NCBI GenBank assembly: GCA_030620095.1
Contig: JAUTXW010004479.1
Coordinates: 1 to 64,000, forward strand
Source: Kuschelorhynchus macadamiae
Lineage: Eukaryota > Arthropoda > Insecta > Coleoptera > Curculionidae
Direction: 5' to 3'
DNA: 64,000 nt
Made by a program: the position numbers and the translations under genes. Shown piece by piece: positions 27,256 through 38,105 of the stretch; positions within the stretch are counted from its first letter, which is position 1; each line of letters starts with the position of its first letter. Under the pieces are notes generated by a model. It was not told the origin of the DNA, did not search any database, and saw only the letters and a list, made by a program, of their open reading frames with translations.

Positions 27256-27378
27256 TAGAATAAAACATTAAACAAATAAAAAAAAACTAAACAACACCAA
27301 GACGTTTATTAATAAAATAATTATAAACCAAACATAACTTAACCAACCTTACAAATAATAATTTCACAGAATTTAATT

Positions 27379-28455
27379 TTAAAGTAACTGCTGGAAATGG
27401 CCTCCCCCGACTTCAATACATGCGTTTGTACGCCTTATTAGCGACTGGCGAACCCTTTCGAAAATACCAGGAGTGTTCCTAATAATTTCACAGGACTCTT
27501 CTATCCGATTTCGTAGATCGTCTTCGCTTCGAACTGGTGTTGTGTAAACTAATGCTTTAAGGTGTCCCCAGAGAAAGAAATCTATCGGATTAATATCAGG
27601 TGACCTGGGTGGCCAAAATTGTGGTCCTGCACGCCCAATCCAGCGATCGGTATAATTTTGATCTAGGTACTGACGTGCCACTAAACTGAAGTGCGGTGGA
27701 GCACCGTCATGCATAAACCACATAGAACGCCTTTGCCTTAGTGGAACATCTTCCAAAAGTTCAGGTAAAACATGTTCAATAAATTGTCTATACTCCTCAC
27801 CAGTAAGCCTGCTAGGCAGAAAGTGAGGTCCGATAAGGAAATCTCCTACAACTCCAATCCAAACATTTACAGAAAACTGCTCTTGGAAATGATTTTCAAT
27901 TATGGCGTGAGGATTTTCATCGGCCCACACATGATTGTTATGAAAGTTTATGATTGCGTTACGGGAAAAACATGCCTCGTCCGTAAACAACACTTGAGAT
28001 AAAAACCTTGGATTTTGCATTAACTTATTTCCTACCCATCTACAAAAAGCCACTCTTAGCGGAAAATCTCTTGGCAAAAGAGCTTGGACACGTTGCGAAT
28101 GATATGGATAAAGTTGTTGATCCTTTAAAATTTGCCATACTAATACGTGAGTAATGTTTAATTCAGTCACAATTTTTCTCGTACTAGTTTCTGGGTTTTC
28201 ATCAATTGCATTTAGGACAGCTTCCTCTATCTGAACCGTTCTTACTGTTCTTGGTCTCCCTATAAGGGCAGCAGACTTCTTAAAACTACCCGTTTCACAA
28301 AGTTTGGAGTGAATATTTGCAAAAAATTGTCTGTTAGGTAGTGGACGGTCAGGATATCTTTCTTGATACATCCGTCTAGCGGCGCGAGCGTTACCATCAG
28401 CCATTCCATACACGAAATGCATGTCTGCCATTTCACGGTTTGTAAACTGAACCAT
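27379..28455 (-). CDS. Tc1/mariner DD41D transposase of element C
   Basis: An uninterrupted 358-codon transposase. The DUF4817-type region covers about residues 1-60 (MVQFTNREMADMHFVYGMAD, RRMYQERYPDRPLPNRQFF). A helix-turn-helix with GRPRTVRTVQIEEAV and TSTRKIVTELNITHVLVWQI follows to about residue 120. Catalytic residues are the Asp in LFTDEACFS, the Asp in FMHDGAPPHFS and the last Asp in RSPDINPIDFFLWGHLK, with 41 residues between the last two. It ends IEVGGGHFQQLL, like its relatives. A good AATAAA signal lies at 27,305-27,310 on the minus strand, about 70 bp past the stop. No intron is needed, unlike in B. Nothing inside the frame suggests loss of function; whether the element still moves depends also on its left tip. 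Confidence 0.93.
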   Translation of the reverse strand: MVQFTNREMADMHFVYGMADGNARAARRMYQERYPDRPLPNRQFFANIHSKLCETGSFKKSAALIGRPRTVRTVQIEEAVLNAIDENPETSTRKIVTELNITHVLVWQILKDQQLYPYHSQRVQALLPRDFPLRVAFCRWVGNKLMQNPRFLSQVLFTDEACFSRNAIINFHNNHVWADENPHAIIENHFQEQFSVNVWIGVVGDFLIGPHFLPSRLTGEEYRQFIEHVLPELLEDVPLRQRRSMWFMHDGAPPHFSLVARQYLDQNYTDRWIGRAGPQFWPPRSPDINPIDFFLWGHLKALVYTTPVRSEDDLRNRIEESCEIIRNTPGIFERVRQSLIRRTNACIEVGGGHFQQLL

Positions 28456-28854
28456 TTTTACCGAAAGAAAATTAAATAAACTTTTAAAAATTACACAAGT
28501 GCACCTTTATTAATAGTTTTGACAACTGTCATGTTATTGTTATAAACAAACGAAGAACTGTCGTTTAGCAAAGCAAAGCCCACCTTGACAATTTAGGTTT
28601 CTTTGACTACTGAATTAAATTGCAGTTTGTTTCTTAAATTTTCCTACCAAATTGTTAGTTCTATTAAAAAAAATACATTTAGAAATGAGGGTTTAATAGT
28701 GAATTGTAATAAATTAAAAAAAGGAAAATTAAGCTCGCGAATGGCAAATACAAATCACAAATGTTGGCGCAAAAAAGTTTGGGAGCTAAAAGGGGACATG
28801 ACCCAGAGTCACTCAGTAGATTATTCCAAATTTATAATTATTTCTTTTTATGGG

Positions 28855-29386
28855 TACTACTAACAGCATTACGCGTGCCAACTTTCAAATAACATGTTTA
28901 ATAAAAATAAACAGAAGCGGATTTTACATAAAATTACCATTGCAAAATTGCATTTGGATTGCAATGATTTTTATTTTTTTACGCGAAAACCGTGTGTCGT
29001 ACAAAAGTAAGTCTGGAGACCAAATTTTCTTTAAATTAAACGGAGATTTCAAAAATAATTTTTGTTTTCAAAAGAAGCAGTGGCGTATCTTTTTTTTCTT
29101 AAAAAATATTAATTTCAAACCCCGTAGGGACGCCACTGGAAGAAATAAAAAAAAACCTTTTGCATCAAACACTGTCCTTTAATGGGTAAAAGATGCACAC
29201 CAAATTTGATAAACATACCTAGAGTGTTATAAAAGCTATAATAGAAAAACAAGTTTTTTCTTAGAACTTTAACACCCTGTATCTTGAAAACTATTCGTTT
29301 TCAGAACTATGTTTATATAAACTTTTTGTCTTAGAATAATGCGAGGAATCGTTCCTTGAAGTTTGCCAGCGTACTTTTTTAACACC

Positions 29387-29389
<3 letters not shown>
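28855..29389 (-). repeat. Right inverted arm of element C
   Basis: Mirror of 26,711-27,255 with scattered differences, including loss of a few bases near 29,000 and a longer A run near 29,150. Small open frames in it (for example at 28,850-29,182) are not genes. Confidence 0.9.
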
Positions 29390-29423
<34 letters not shown>

Positions 29424-29468
29424 TACTAAAATCAATAAAAATGCGCTTTCACACACCTTTATCAAAAG

Positions 29469-29520
<52 letters not shown>
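29390..29520. repeat. Two (TA)n tracts around a 50-bp spacer
   Basis: TA repeats occupy 29,390-29,420 and 29,472-29,520. Between them is a short unique piece containing AAATGCGCTTTCACACACC. The spacer may be the tip of another lost element. Confidence 0.9.
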
Positions 29521-29527
<7 letters not shown>

Positions 29528-30183
29528 GCTAGCATTACTATCGTTCTTTCATGTAAGTACTTTTACACAAGATATCGTGTTTGTCAACTTTAAGAAGATT
29601 ATTTAAAAAAAACATAAATAAAAGGAAATTGTTATGGTTATCCGGTTCAGAAATATTAAGTGCAACAAATAATTGCCTCGATTTAGCGAAGCGATTTCAG
29701 TACCGAGCAAGAAAATTCAATCTCAATAGAGAAATTTAGAGCCAACAGGAAACCACTCTCTAACTAATTGAACTTTAGAATTATAGTAATGGTTTCCCGT
29801 TAAAAAGGAAAATAACCGCTTAGTTTCAACAAAGAGTAGAAAAACTAACTGAACGAACTAGCCAACGGAACACTATTAGATTTTGAGTAAAATGTGAAAA
29901 AGAGCCAGTCTATTTCTAAAGGGAGGTAAATTAGAACACTTTTTACATCAATAGGGTTTCCTAAAAAATCTATATTCCAGTAATCTTTTACAAACTCTTT
30001 ATAAAACGTTTACCAATTACGACTCGGGAGAATGTTTAACCAAAATTTGAGATAATATGGAATGTATTTTGAAGTGTTGTTGCATAAGGATTGTTTGTTA
30101 TTGTTTAATATTTTTTGTCTGAAATTACCCTAAATATTATTTTATTTTAGGTTAGGTAGGTTAGGCCAATTTAGTGTAAATAA
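29521..30183. other. Non-coding AT-rich stretch
   Basis: No open frame with protein-like composition, no RNA gene and no repeat end is seen. GTTAGGTAGGTTAGGCC at about 30,151-30,167 is a short GTTAGG-rich word of a kind common in insect intergenic DNA. Confidence 0.6.
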
Positions 30184-32400
30184 CACTGGCCGACAAGATT
30201 TTTCTAACACAGGCCAGCTGATTATTTTCACAATGGAAACACACTCCCAATAATAAAAAAAATATTCAGAAAGCCCTAATACGTGCCATTTTTTAAAAGC
30301 CTAATAACAACCTTTTATATTGGCAGGTAAACAATTTTATTGTGGGGCGGCTAAAATGGGTCCATTTTACAACGGAAAAATTACCTAGACTGGGTTGTTT
30401 ACAACATTAGACATAAAAGAAACGTTAAACATCATTCTTCTGTTGAGTTTCGAATTGAGTGGTTCTCTGTGTATCGATAAGCAAGTGTATGCGAAGACGA
30501 GAATGTCGAGTCAAACGCGCCGAAGTTGCAAAATTTCTCCTGACAAATTTCGTTATATTTGTGGAGAATTTCTGGTGAAATCACAAGCCAGGCCGTTTTC
30601 CGAAAATGTAGAAAAGCCTACTTTAAATATTTTGGTGTGTTAATTGGGGGTCAAGATAAGCGTTGGGCTCCCTATGTGTGCTGTGTTAGTTGTAGTGTAT
30701 CATTAGTGCAGTGGATGAAGGGAAAGAGAAAAAGTATGCCTTTTCCAATGGTGTGGCGAGAACCCACCAATCATTCTGACGATTGTTATTTTTGCCTGAC
30801 AAAGACTGAAGGTTATTCCAAAAAGAGAAAGTACAATATAGAATATTCAAATTTGCAATCTGCCATACGACCTGTTCCTCATAATGCAAATTTGCCAGTG
30901 CCGATTGCGCCTTTAAATTGGCAAGCTATTGATTTGGGGATAATGGAGATAACGCATCATCAGGCAGCTCAGAAGAGCAGTGCACCAATCCCACTTTTAC
31001 CATAGGTCCCAGTTCCGGCGAGCCACATTTGATTGTTCAAAGTGAATTAAATGATTTAGTAAGTGATTTGGGGTTATCCAAGCAACAGTCAGAACTTCTG
31101 GGTTCCCGTCTTAAGGAATGGAATCTATTGGCCAAAGAAGCACAAATTACGAATATCAGAAAAAGAAATGCTATGTTTTCTGAATTCTACAGTATGGAAA
31201 AATCGTTGTGCGCGTGTACTGATATAGACAGTTTAATGCAGGAACCTGATATTGAACATTCTCCCCGTGAGTGGCGCTTTTTCATAGACTCATCTAAATA
31301 TCGCTTAAAAGCTGTGTTATTGCATAATGGAAATTTAAAACCCTCTATACCAGTTGCCCATTCAATTGCGATTGAAAGAAAATTATGAAAATATGCGCAC
31401 GATTTGGATACAATAAACTACAATAGGTATAAATGGCAGATATGTGGGGACTTAAAAGTTATAGCGATTTTAGTGGAACTTCAGGGGGATTTACAAAACA
31501 TTGCTGTTTTCTTTGTTTACGGGACAGTCGTCAAAATGTTAAACTTATACCTCTTGTTGATCCCAAAAATGTCCTTTGGCCTCCTCTTCACATTAAACTT
31601 GGGCTGATGAAAAACTTTGTGAAGGCTTTGAATAAAGATGGTGATGGATTTAAATACCTAAGACAAGTCTTTCCCCATTTAAGTGATGCCAAATTTAAAG
31701 AAGGCATTTTTATTGGGCCACAAATCAGAAAATTACTGGACGATGTCAATTTTACGGTAAAGCTTACCAGGCGGGAACTCAGAGCAAGGAATTCATTTGT
31801 TAATGTAGTAAGAGGATTTTTAGGCAACATTATGGATACAAATTATGAACAATTAGTTAATGAACTCTTAGATGCCTATAAAGCGCTTGGTACCAGAATG
31901 TCATTAAAAATTCACTTCCTTCATTCACGTCTGTCATTTTTTTCTAAAAATTTGGGAGCTGTTAGTGACGAGCAGGGTTTCACCAAAATATCAGAACAAT
32001 AGAAATTCGGTACCAAAGACGATGGGATCCAGCCATGATGGGTGACTCCTGTTGGTTTTTGAAAAGAGAAGATAGGACACCTTATAAACGGAAGAAATAA
32101 AGTTTAATTAGTGTTTTAAGTTAATATTTTTCTCGATTGGTTTTCTCTTAGATGTATGGTATGTTTAATAGGCGAAAACTGTAAACATAGTCAGTAAACA
32201 GGGTTAAGAATTTTTTGAAATCGTTTTTTTCTATAGATATTAAGTATCGTAACGCTCGACATGGTTCTACAACTCTAACAAGAAAACCCTACGTGCTACA
32301 ACTTTTTTTTATCATTTTCGTATTTGGATAGGTCCATTCTATTAGATTATGCTATTCTGATTTGTGTTACAACAAAAAAAAATTTTTTTGTCGGCCAGTG
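30184..32400 (+). mobile_element. DNA transposon with CACTGGCCGACAA ends, CMC (CACTA/Chapaev)-like
   Basis: The left end CACTGGCCGACAA (30,184) is exactly matched in inverse by TTGTCGGCCAGTG (ends 32,400). The flanks are TAA on the left and TAG on the right, compatible with a 3-bp duplication carrying one mutation. A CACTG tip and 3-bp duplication fit the CACTA/Chapaev group, and the gene inside has a compatible pattern of Asp, CxxC, His and Glu residues. Similarity between the ends fades after about 20 bp. The internal gene is broken, so this copy is not autonomous. Confidence 0.65.
30503..32100 (+). pseudogene. Frameshifted DDE-like transposase candidate of the CACTG element
   Basis: A decayed gene reads through at least four frames. 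It starts MSSQTRRSCKISPDKFRYIC at 30,503, shifts frame near 30,610 into YFKYFGVLIGGQDKRWAPYV and CCVSCSVSLVQWMKGKRKSM, and continues with WREPTNHSDDCYFCL, a cysteine-rich N-terminal region that probably binds zinc. After another shift (31,029 on) come LGLSKQQSELLGSRLKEWNL and EWRFFIDSSKYRLKAVLLHN (candidate first Asp). There is a stop at 31,386-31,388, then YKWQICGDLKVIA (candidate second Asp), CCFLCLRDSR (CxxC), PPLHIKLGLMKNFVKAL (His) and VSDEQG with HQNIR (candidate Glu region), and an end at YKRKK-stop. The family is widespread in insects as uncharacterised proteins. Calling it a CMC-type transposase is inference from the residue pattern and the flanking inverted ends. Confidence 0.6.
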
Positions 32401-34281
32401 TAGTTAAAAATATTATTGTTATTCAATTGCCATTTATTTGCTTGTTTCTGAGAAAAAGTGCATACTATTATATATTTTTGAAAAGGTAAAAAGACAAATT
32501 TTATAGTCCATAAATATACAGGGTGTTCCATTTAAAAAAATAAAGTGGGGTCCGATAACTGTTAGACCTGACCCTGTATACAAATTCCGAAGGCGGAATT
32601 GAGTTCTACGGGAAAGGTTATATAAGGAACGGTTTTCGCATTTTTGATAAGTTATCTGATAGTAAATGTGTTGCCTGAAAATGCAACATTTTCAATTTAG
32701 CCTTGTATCTTAAGAACTAAAAGGGCTTGGAAAATTTTGTTAGTTTGTTTAGTTTATATTACATTATAAAATAGCACACCGTCGCGAAAACCTCAACTTT
32801 CTGTCTATAAAGATAACGAAGATACCCCGCAAATAGGACAACCTGAACTCTCTAGCCTTACCAGTTCTTATATCTAAATATTACTAATTTTTTTCAGGAA
32901 AAATAAATGTCCCAATACAAATTAAACTAATAAATGTGTACTTAAAATGTTAAACATCACAAGACATAAATGAAATCCCTTTTGATTCAGAAAACGCATT
33001 GATTAGAAGATAAATTGTATTTTTGAAAGACCCTACGAGAGTGATAAATCTTCCGCTGGAAAAACTTACAGATTAATTTTAATTATAGGGATAATAATTC
33101 TTTCAACAATTTCAATTGTCTGTAGAAAAAAATGCGAACAAAGCAAATGGTTGGATGCTATACTGAATCCCTGAATAATTCTCGTATGCTGGCATTTTGT
33201 ATGGATGTCCGGACATGGAGAATATATACGCGTAGTCAAGTATTTGAATGCATTCCACAACTGTACAAGTAGCGATCCTTTCTAGATTCGCTTTGGCAAG
33301 TCATTTTATAAATCCCTTTGTGACGTTTCCCAATTCCTCAGGTTAGGTGAATCTATTGACGTTGAAATGTTTTAAATTTAAAAGATATAGACAAATTTGT
33401 GGCTGTTTTATTGGACACAACGTAATGTTCATATCGAATATATCAAAAATATATTGTATGTAACTCTACCTTTTTAAATTAGTTTCTTGTATAAATAAAT
33501 TCAAATATTTCATTTTTACCTTAAAATATTCCTTTTCAGCTGAACAACGAAATTGGTTGAAACTGAACAGAAATAATCAATAAAAGTTATTGTATCAATA
33601 ACATTTATGCAAATAAATATTGTCATATTTGTTAAAGATAGTTTCTACTAAAAGAAATATTTTTTAATACCTGTGTAACAATATAAGTATTGGATTAAAT
33701 ATCAAATTCTAAATAAATTAAGAAAAAAACCATTTAAAAAATCTCTTTGAAGCATTTAAAGTATATGTATAAGGATGATAATATTTCTTCTGTATAGTAA
33801 TGGAAACATAAGTATTGAAACGATTGCAGCAAAAGTTTTCCCAAAAAAACTTATAACTCGTATGAGTTCTACGCTAACTTAATTAGTTATTAAGATTTAA
33901 GAATTATAGAACATGTGAGACCCTGTAATATGAATTAATGAACAAACGTTCGACACTGACATCGAGGCAAATATTTTTCATAAAAATTATTTCCTAGAAA
34001 ACTAGACCAAACTATTTGTTCATAGTGATAATTATTTACCAAACCAAAATGTTCTCAAACTCGTCTCCCCCATCGCCTTAATACTTGAGTGTTTTAAAAC
34101 TGTTAGATTAAATCTCAACAGTACTTAAACACTAACTACACTGTGGTCCAAATTAAATTGGAACCATTTTTAGGCTTTATTATTTTTAGGCTTTATTATT
34201 TTTCTTATTTATTTTAAAGATTTGTTGATGTTTTCGTTGAATCATTTCTAAGTTAACTCTGATTTCTTCACTTATTTCTTT
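32401..34281. other. Non-coding stretch with one CAGGGTG-type terminus
   Basis: TACAGGGTGTTCCATTT at 32,518 looks like the tip of a Tc1/mariner-type element, but no mirrored partner was found within several kilobases. A sequence resembling GACCCTGTATAC follows at about 32,569. The remainder is AT-rich without credible frames. At about 34,172-34,205 TTTTTAGGCTTTATTA is repeated twice in tandem. Confidence 0.55.
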
Positions 34282-34289
34282 GTACAGGG

Positions 34290-37114
34290 CAGTGGCGGCT
34301 CATGAGGTAGTGCCACAGAGCCATGGCACTACCGTATTTTTATGCAAAAACATACCTATTTAGCATTTACCTATTTTTCATGCTTCAAAATATTTTCTAA
34401 TTTCATTTCATAGTTTTTTATTATTTTTTTAATATAAATTATATGAAGTGACAACCGCGCACAAGAAACGATGCATTCGCGACCGCCTGCAGGGCAGGCA
34501 AACGACAGCATGCAGCGTCATCATCCCCATCCATTTCTTAATAGGCACCAATAAAAAGAGATAAACTTTACCAGCGTTTCATGTGAGCGACAAAGAAAAC
34601 GCGATGCTAGAAATTTTCCTGTGTATTAAATAAGAAAACCTATTGATAATTTGTGCCGGGCGCAATAGTTCAGTCGAGTTCAGTTTAGTGCGTTTTTGTT
34701 TGCTGGTTTTGTTTTAATTAAAAATTAATATTTATTTTCTTAGCAGATAGTGTATAATTTTCTTTTTTAAACGAAAATGAATAAAATTGACATTTTAAAA
34801 AACTCTTTTAGTGGTTTTTCGCTTGAAGAAAAACTACAAATTAAAGAATTAGGCCGGCCAATACCCGATTTAAAAATTGAAAAACAAAGTGGTAGTGGAG
34901 AAAAATCGCGTTGTCGTAAATTTAATAAAACTATTTATGATAAAAACAATTGGATATGTGGCTGTGAAAAAGTTAATAAACTATTTTGTTTCGTATGTGT
35001 GTTGTTTGGAGGTGACGATACTTGGTCAAAGAAAGGTACTGACGATCTTACCCATATATGGGATAAAATGAAAACCCATGAAAAATCTAAAGTGCATATG
35101 AATAATGTTTTTAGTTTTTCTATGCTTGGGAAGTTAAATATAAAAACTCAGTTAAACTCGGCTTATCGGGATGCTCTAATTAAACATAATCATCAAGTGG
35201 ATAAGAATCGATATGTTTTAAATAAAATTATTAATTGTATAAGGTTTTGTGGAGCATTTGAATTAGCCTTAAGGGGTCATAATGAAACGGAAAATTCGGA
35301 AAACAGAGGCATATTTAGGGAGTTGGTAAATTTTAGCGCTGAATTAGACAACGAACTGAAGGTTCATATTCAAAGTTCCAACGTTTTTAGAGGTACTTCA
35401 AAAACAACCCAAAATGAACTGCTTGAGTGCATGCTGGAAATTTATCATGAAGAAGTGAGAAAAGAGATAGAAAATTCACCTTTTATTGCCGTGATTGCCG
35501 ATGAAACGACGGATGTAGCTTGTGAGTTTCAATTAGTTATTATTTTTAGATATTTATGTAAAGGAAGACCTGTTGAAAGATTTTGGAGATTTTTTATACT
35601 CAATGGCCACGACGCCAAATCAATCGCCGAATGTATTTTAAATGTTTTAAATCCAATATTAAAACATAATCCAAATAAATTAATAGCTCAAAGCTATGAT
35701 GGTTCGTCTGTTATGAGTGGAGGATTAAATGGAGTGCAAAAAATTATTAAAGATACTTATCCACTTGCAAATTATATTCATTGTTATGCACATCAGATGA
35801 ATTTAATTATGACTAGTGCATGTTCTGTCAATAAGCAGGCTAGAATATTTTTTCTAATTTATCTGGATTATGCTCTTTTTTTCGGTTTCTCCTCAAAGGA
35901 CAAAAGTTTTGGATGAGGTTATTAATCGTAGGTTGCCAAGATCTTCCCAAACACGTTGGAATTTTCAGTCGCGAGCTGTTCATACAGTGTATGAAAATAG
36001 AAAAGACCTGATTACAGTTATGGAAATTATAGAAAGCACTTCCCGCGATTCTTCTTCTATTAATCAAGCCAGTGGGTACAAATTAAAGCTACAGGATAAA
36101 CATTTTATATTTTGGCTAAATATTTTCCATAAAATAATGCCGCATGTAGAAATTATTTTTAACCAATTACAAAAAGTATGCACCGATTCTGTAAAGGTTA
36201 AAAATGACTTAGAGAATTTTGAAGCAGCAATTCAAAATATACGGGAACAAATGGACAGCATTATTAGCGATATTGAACGAGACCAGAGAGAAACTGATGA
36301 ACCCACAAGAAAAAAATCACGAGGAGAAGAAGAAGACAGCAGAAAACGGGAAGCTTTAGAAATATGTGATGCAGTATTATTGCAAATAAAAACAAAATTT
36401 AGTTTCTCTGGGCATTTAATCGCTTCAAACTTATTTATGTCTGAAAAATTTTCTACTTATAAGCGACAGTTTCCTGAGATCTATTTAAATGAGACATGCA
36501 CACAGTTTTCATTTTTGGACAAAAACAGGCTTAAATCTGAGTTACAAGTACTGTACCAGAGAGAAGAGTTAAGTAGTACATCTGGAGCTGTTCCACTATA
36601 CATTCTGTTAAATGAGGAAGGTTTAAAGTGTACGTTTCAAGAAACTCTTAAGCTCTTAAGTATTTTAATAACCATACCGATGTCAACATCTGAAGCAGAG
36701 CGTTCGTTTTCAATGCTAAAACGGATTAAAACTTTCCTCAGAAATACTATGAAGGAAGAAAGACTTAGTGCTTTAGGTATGCTGTCTGCAGAAAAACATT
36801 TTGTTAATGGTATTGAAAATTTTAATAATAAAGTAATTGAGAACTTTGCAACGAAAAAAGAAAGAAGAATGGACTTTATATATAGAAAACTTTAAAAAAT
36901 ATAACATAATAAAAACTTTGTGCGCGTGTGTAAATATGTTTTTTTTTTTTTAATTTATCATTTTTTGTAACAATAGACCTAAAAACTTTTAAACGTTAAG
37001 AAGTCGCCAATTTAGGGTAAGTAATAAAAAACGAATTTTTATAATTTAAATTCGATTTAAAATTTTGAATCCCATTCTGGCACTACTTTTCTGAATTAGC
37101 ACGAGCCGCCACTG
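34290..37114 (+). mobile_element. hAT-1: complete hAT transposon (ZMYM/TTF-type)
   Basis: Terminal inverted repeats read CAGTGGCGGCTCATGAGGTA (left) and CAGTGGCGGCTCGTGCTAAT (right, inward). An exact 8-bp target duplication, GTACAGGG, flanks it (34,282-34,289 and 37,115-37,122). Length is 2,825 bp. One transposase gene fills the interior, followed by an AATAAA signal at 36,908-36,913, 13 bp after the stop. The insertion split an older CAGGGTGCCC terminus, which reads across the duplication at 37,118. Confidence 0.96.
34777..36895 (+). pseudogene. hAT-1 transposase, near-intact with frame breaks at two T runs
   Basis: Transposase of the hAT superfamily, zinc-finger-MYM-like clade. The frame opens MNKIDILKNSFSGFSLEEKL and has a TTF-type zinc finger (WICGCEKVNKLFCFVCVLF, KSKVH, about residues 67-110). 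The DUF4371/RNase H-like core includes VIADETTDVACEFQLVIIF (first acidic residue) and SYDGSSVMSGGLNGVQ with HCYAHQMNL. It breaks near 35,848-35,887. After the break the second frame (to 36,895) carries the C-terminal part with SQTRWNFQSRAVHTVYENR, an acidic insertion EEEDSRKREA, and the hAT dimerisation region (TIPMSTSEAERSFSMLKRI). A reading through LSGLCSFF needs one extra T in each of two T runs (six and seven T). Otherwise the gene is uninterrupted for about 705 codons, so the copy is either recently dead or affected by homopolymer miscounts. Confidence 0.88.
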
Positions 37115-37122
37115 GTACAGGG

Positions 37123-38105
37123 TGCCCAAAAAAATCGAATTTTTCTAAAACGTTGATTTTAAAGTCGTTGCAAAAATCAGGTGATTCCAATATTTCTACG
37201 ATTTCATGTTCAATGGTTCATTGGCTTTCGAATAATGACCAGCAACTTGCGAGAGTTATTTAATGGGCTAAAAAAATCTATTAGTTTGTATTTGCTGAAT
37301 TAGGTAGGTGTTCTCAAAATTTCAAAAATGTCAAAAACAAGAGCAAAAAACGAGAATTATATAATAATAATACATTTTTTATTTATTAGACTCGAGAAAA
37401 ATGAACTTTAAATAATTCTTTACTCATTTTTGTTTATCACTCTTTATTATTTATTATTCTTCTTACTGAATTTCTACTAATTCTCGTTGTTTTAGATATT
37501 ACGTGATGTCTTTTTAAGCATTAACATATTCAACTGGGTCATACAAAAGGCCAACCAAGCCTTGATTAAATTTCAAACAAAAGAAAACAGATTGATAGTG
37601 AATGTTGACAGTTTCTTTGAGATTTTGAAATATATTATTCTTGTGATCTTTATAATTTGTAATAATACCCGTTCTCAGCTTAGAAGATAAATTGTTGAGA
37701 AAGTCCCTTAGAGAAACATTTAATTATGGAGCTAAAAAGTTAGTGGCTATATTTCCACGAAAAAAAATGGAAGCTTAGTACAATTAGTTACTTTTTAAAG
37801 CATTATTCAATATGCCCGAGCTTATGTTTCGGTAAGTTATCGAAAAATATCTAAAATAACGAGAATTAGCAGAAGTACAGTAGAAAGGATAATAAAGAAT
37901 AATTAAAATTAAAACCTTTTAAAAAGATTTATTGGTCAAAGTTAAAGGCTGAGGTAAAGCAAAAACGTGTCGAATGATGTGAACTTTTATTACAAAGATT
38001 CAGGTGCCGGCGAGATATCGAAAAAATATGGTTTACTGATGAATAAATATTCACTCTTCGACAACCAAAAAACCCTCAAAATAACCGAGTATATTTTGCC
38101 GCTGA
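37123..38105 (+). pseudogene. Remnant of an older IS630/Tc1-mariner element
   Basis: The left tip is the TACAGGGTGCCC rebuilt across the hAT-1 target site. The transposase remnant is readable from about 37,750: KKWKLSTISYFLK, then SYRKISKITRISRSTVERII (helix-turn-helix) at about 37,832-37,891, LKPFKKIYWSKLKAEVKQKR at 37,910-37,969, a TGA, CELLLQRFRCRRDIEKIWFT with the first catalytic Asp in WFTDE, another stop, and IFTLRQPKNPQNNRVYFA up to about 38,103. Two in-frame stops and a frameshift show it is dead. The second and third catalytic blocks are gone because related element-A sequence starts at about 38,105. The family differs from A-E, which have FTDE but not LKPFKKIY. Confidence 0.75.

Larger units (their letters stand above)
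26711..29389 (-). mobile_element. Element C: intact-looking DD41D Tc1/mariner transposon
   Basis: The right end reads inward TA-CAGGGTGTTAAAAAAGTACG. The left end matches except that the first base is T instead of C. Inverted repeats run about 540 bp (26,711-about 27,255 and about 28,855-29,389) with visible substitutions and small indels, so C is older than E. A second internal CAGGGTGTTAAA lies at 26,821 and mirrors 29,274-29,280. The unique middle is filled by one minus-strand transposase. The T at the first left base may impair mobility. Confidence 0.92.

Noticed and set aside
27772..28002. 76-codon plus-strand frame and similar short frames over transposases B, C and E
   Set aside because: Antisense shadows with no independent support.
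33066..33260. 64-codon minus-strand frame and other short frames at 32.4-34.2 kb, 48.7-49 kb and 51-54 kb
   Set aside because: Short, AT-biased, no motif or splice context; expected by chance.
34777..36895. Programmed frameshifting in hAT-1
   Set aside because: hAT transposases are not known to use it, two shifts would be needed, and there is no slippery heptamer with a following structure that I can support.
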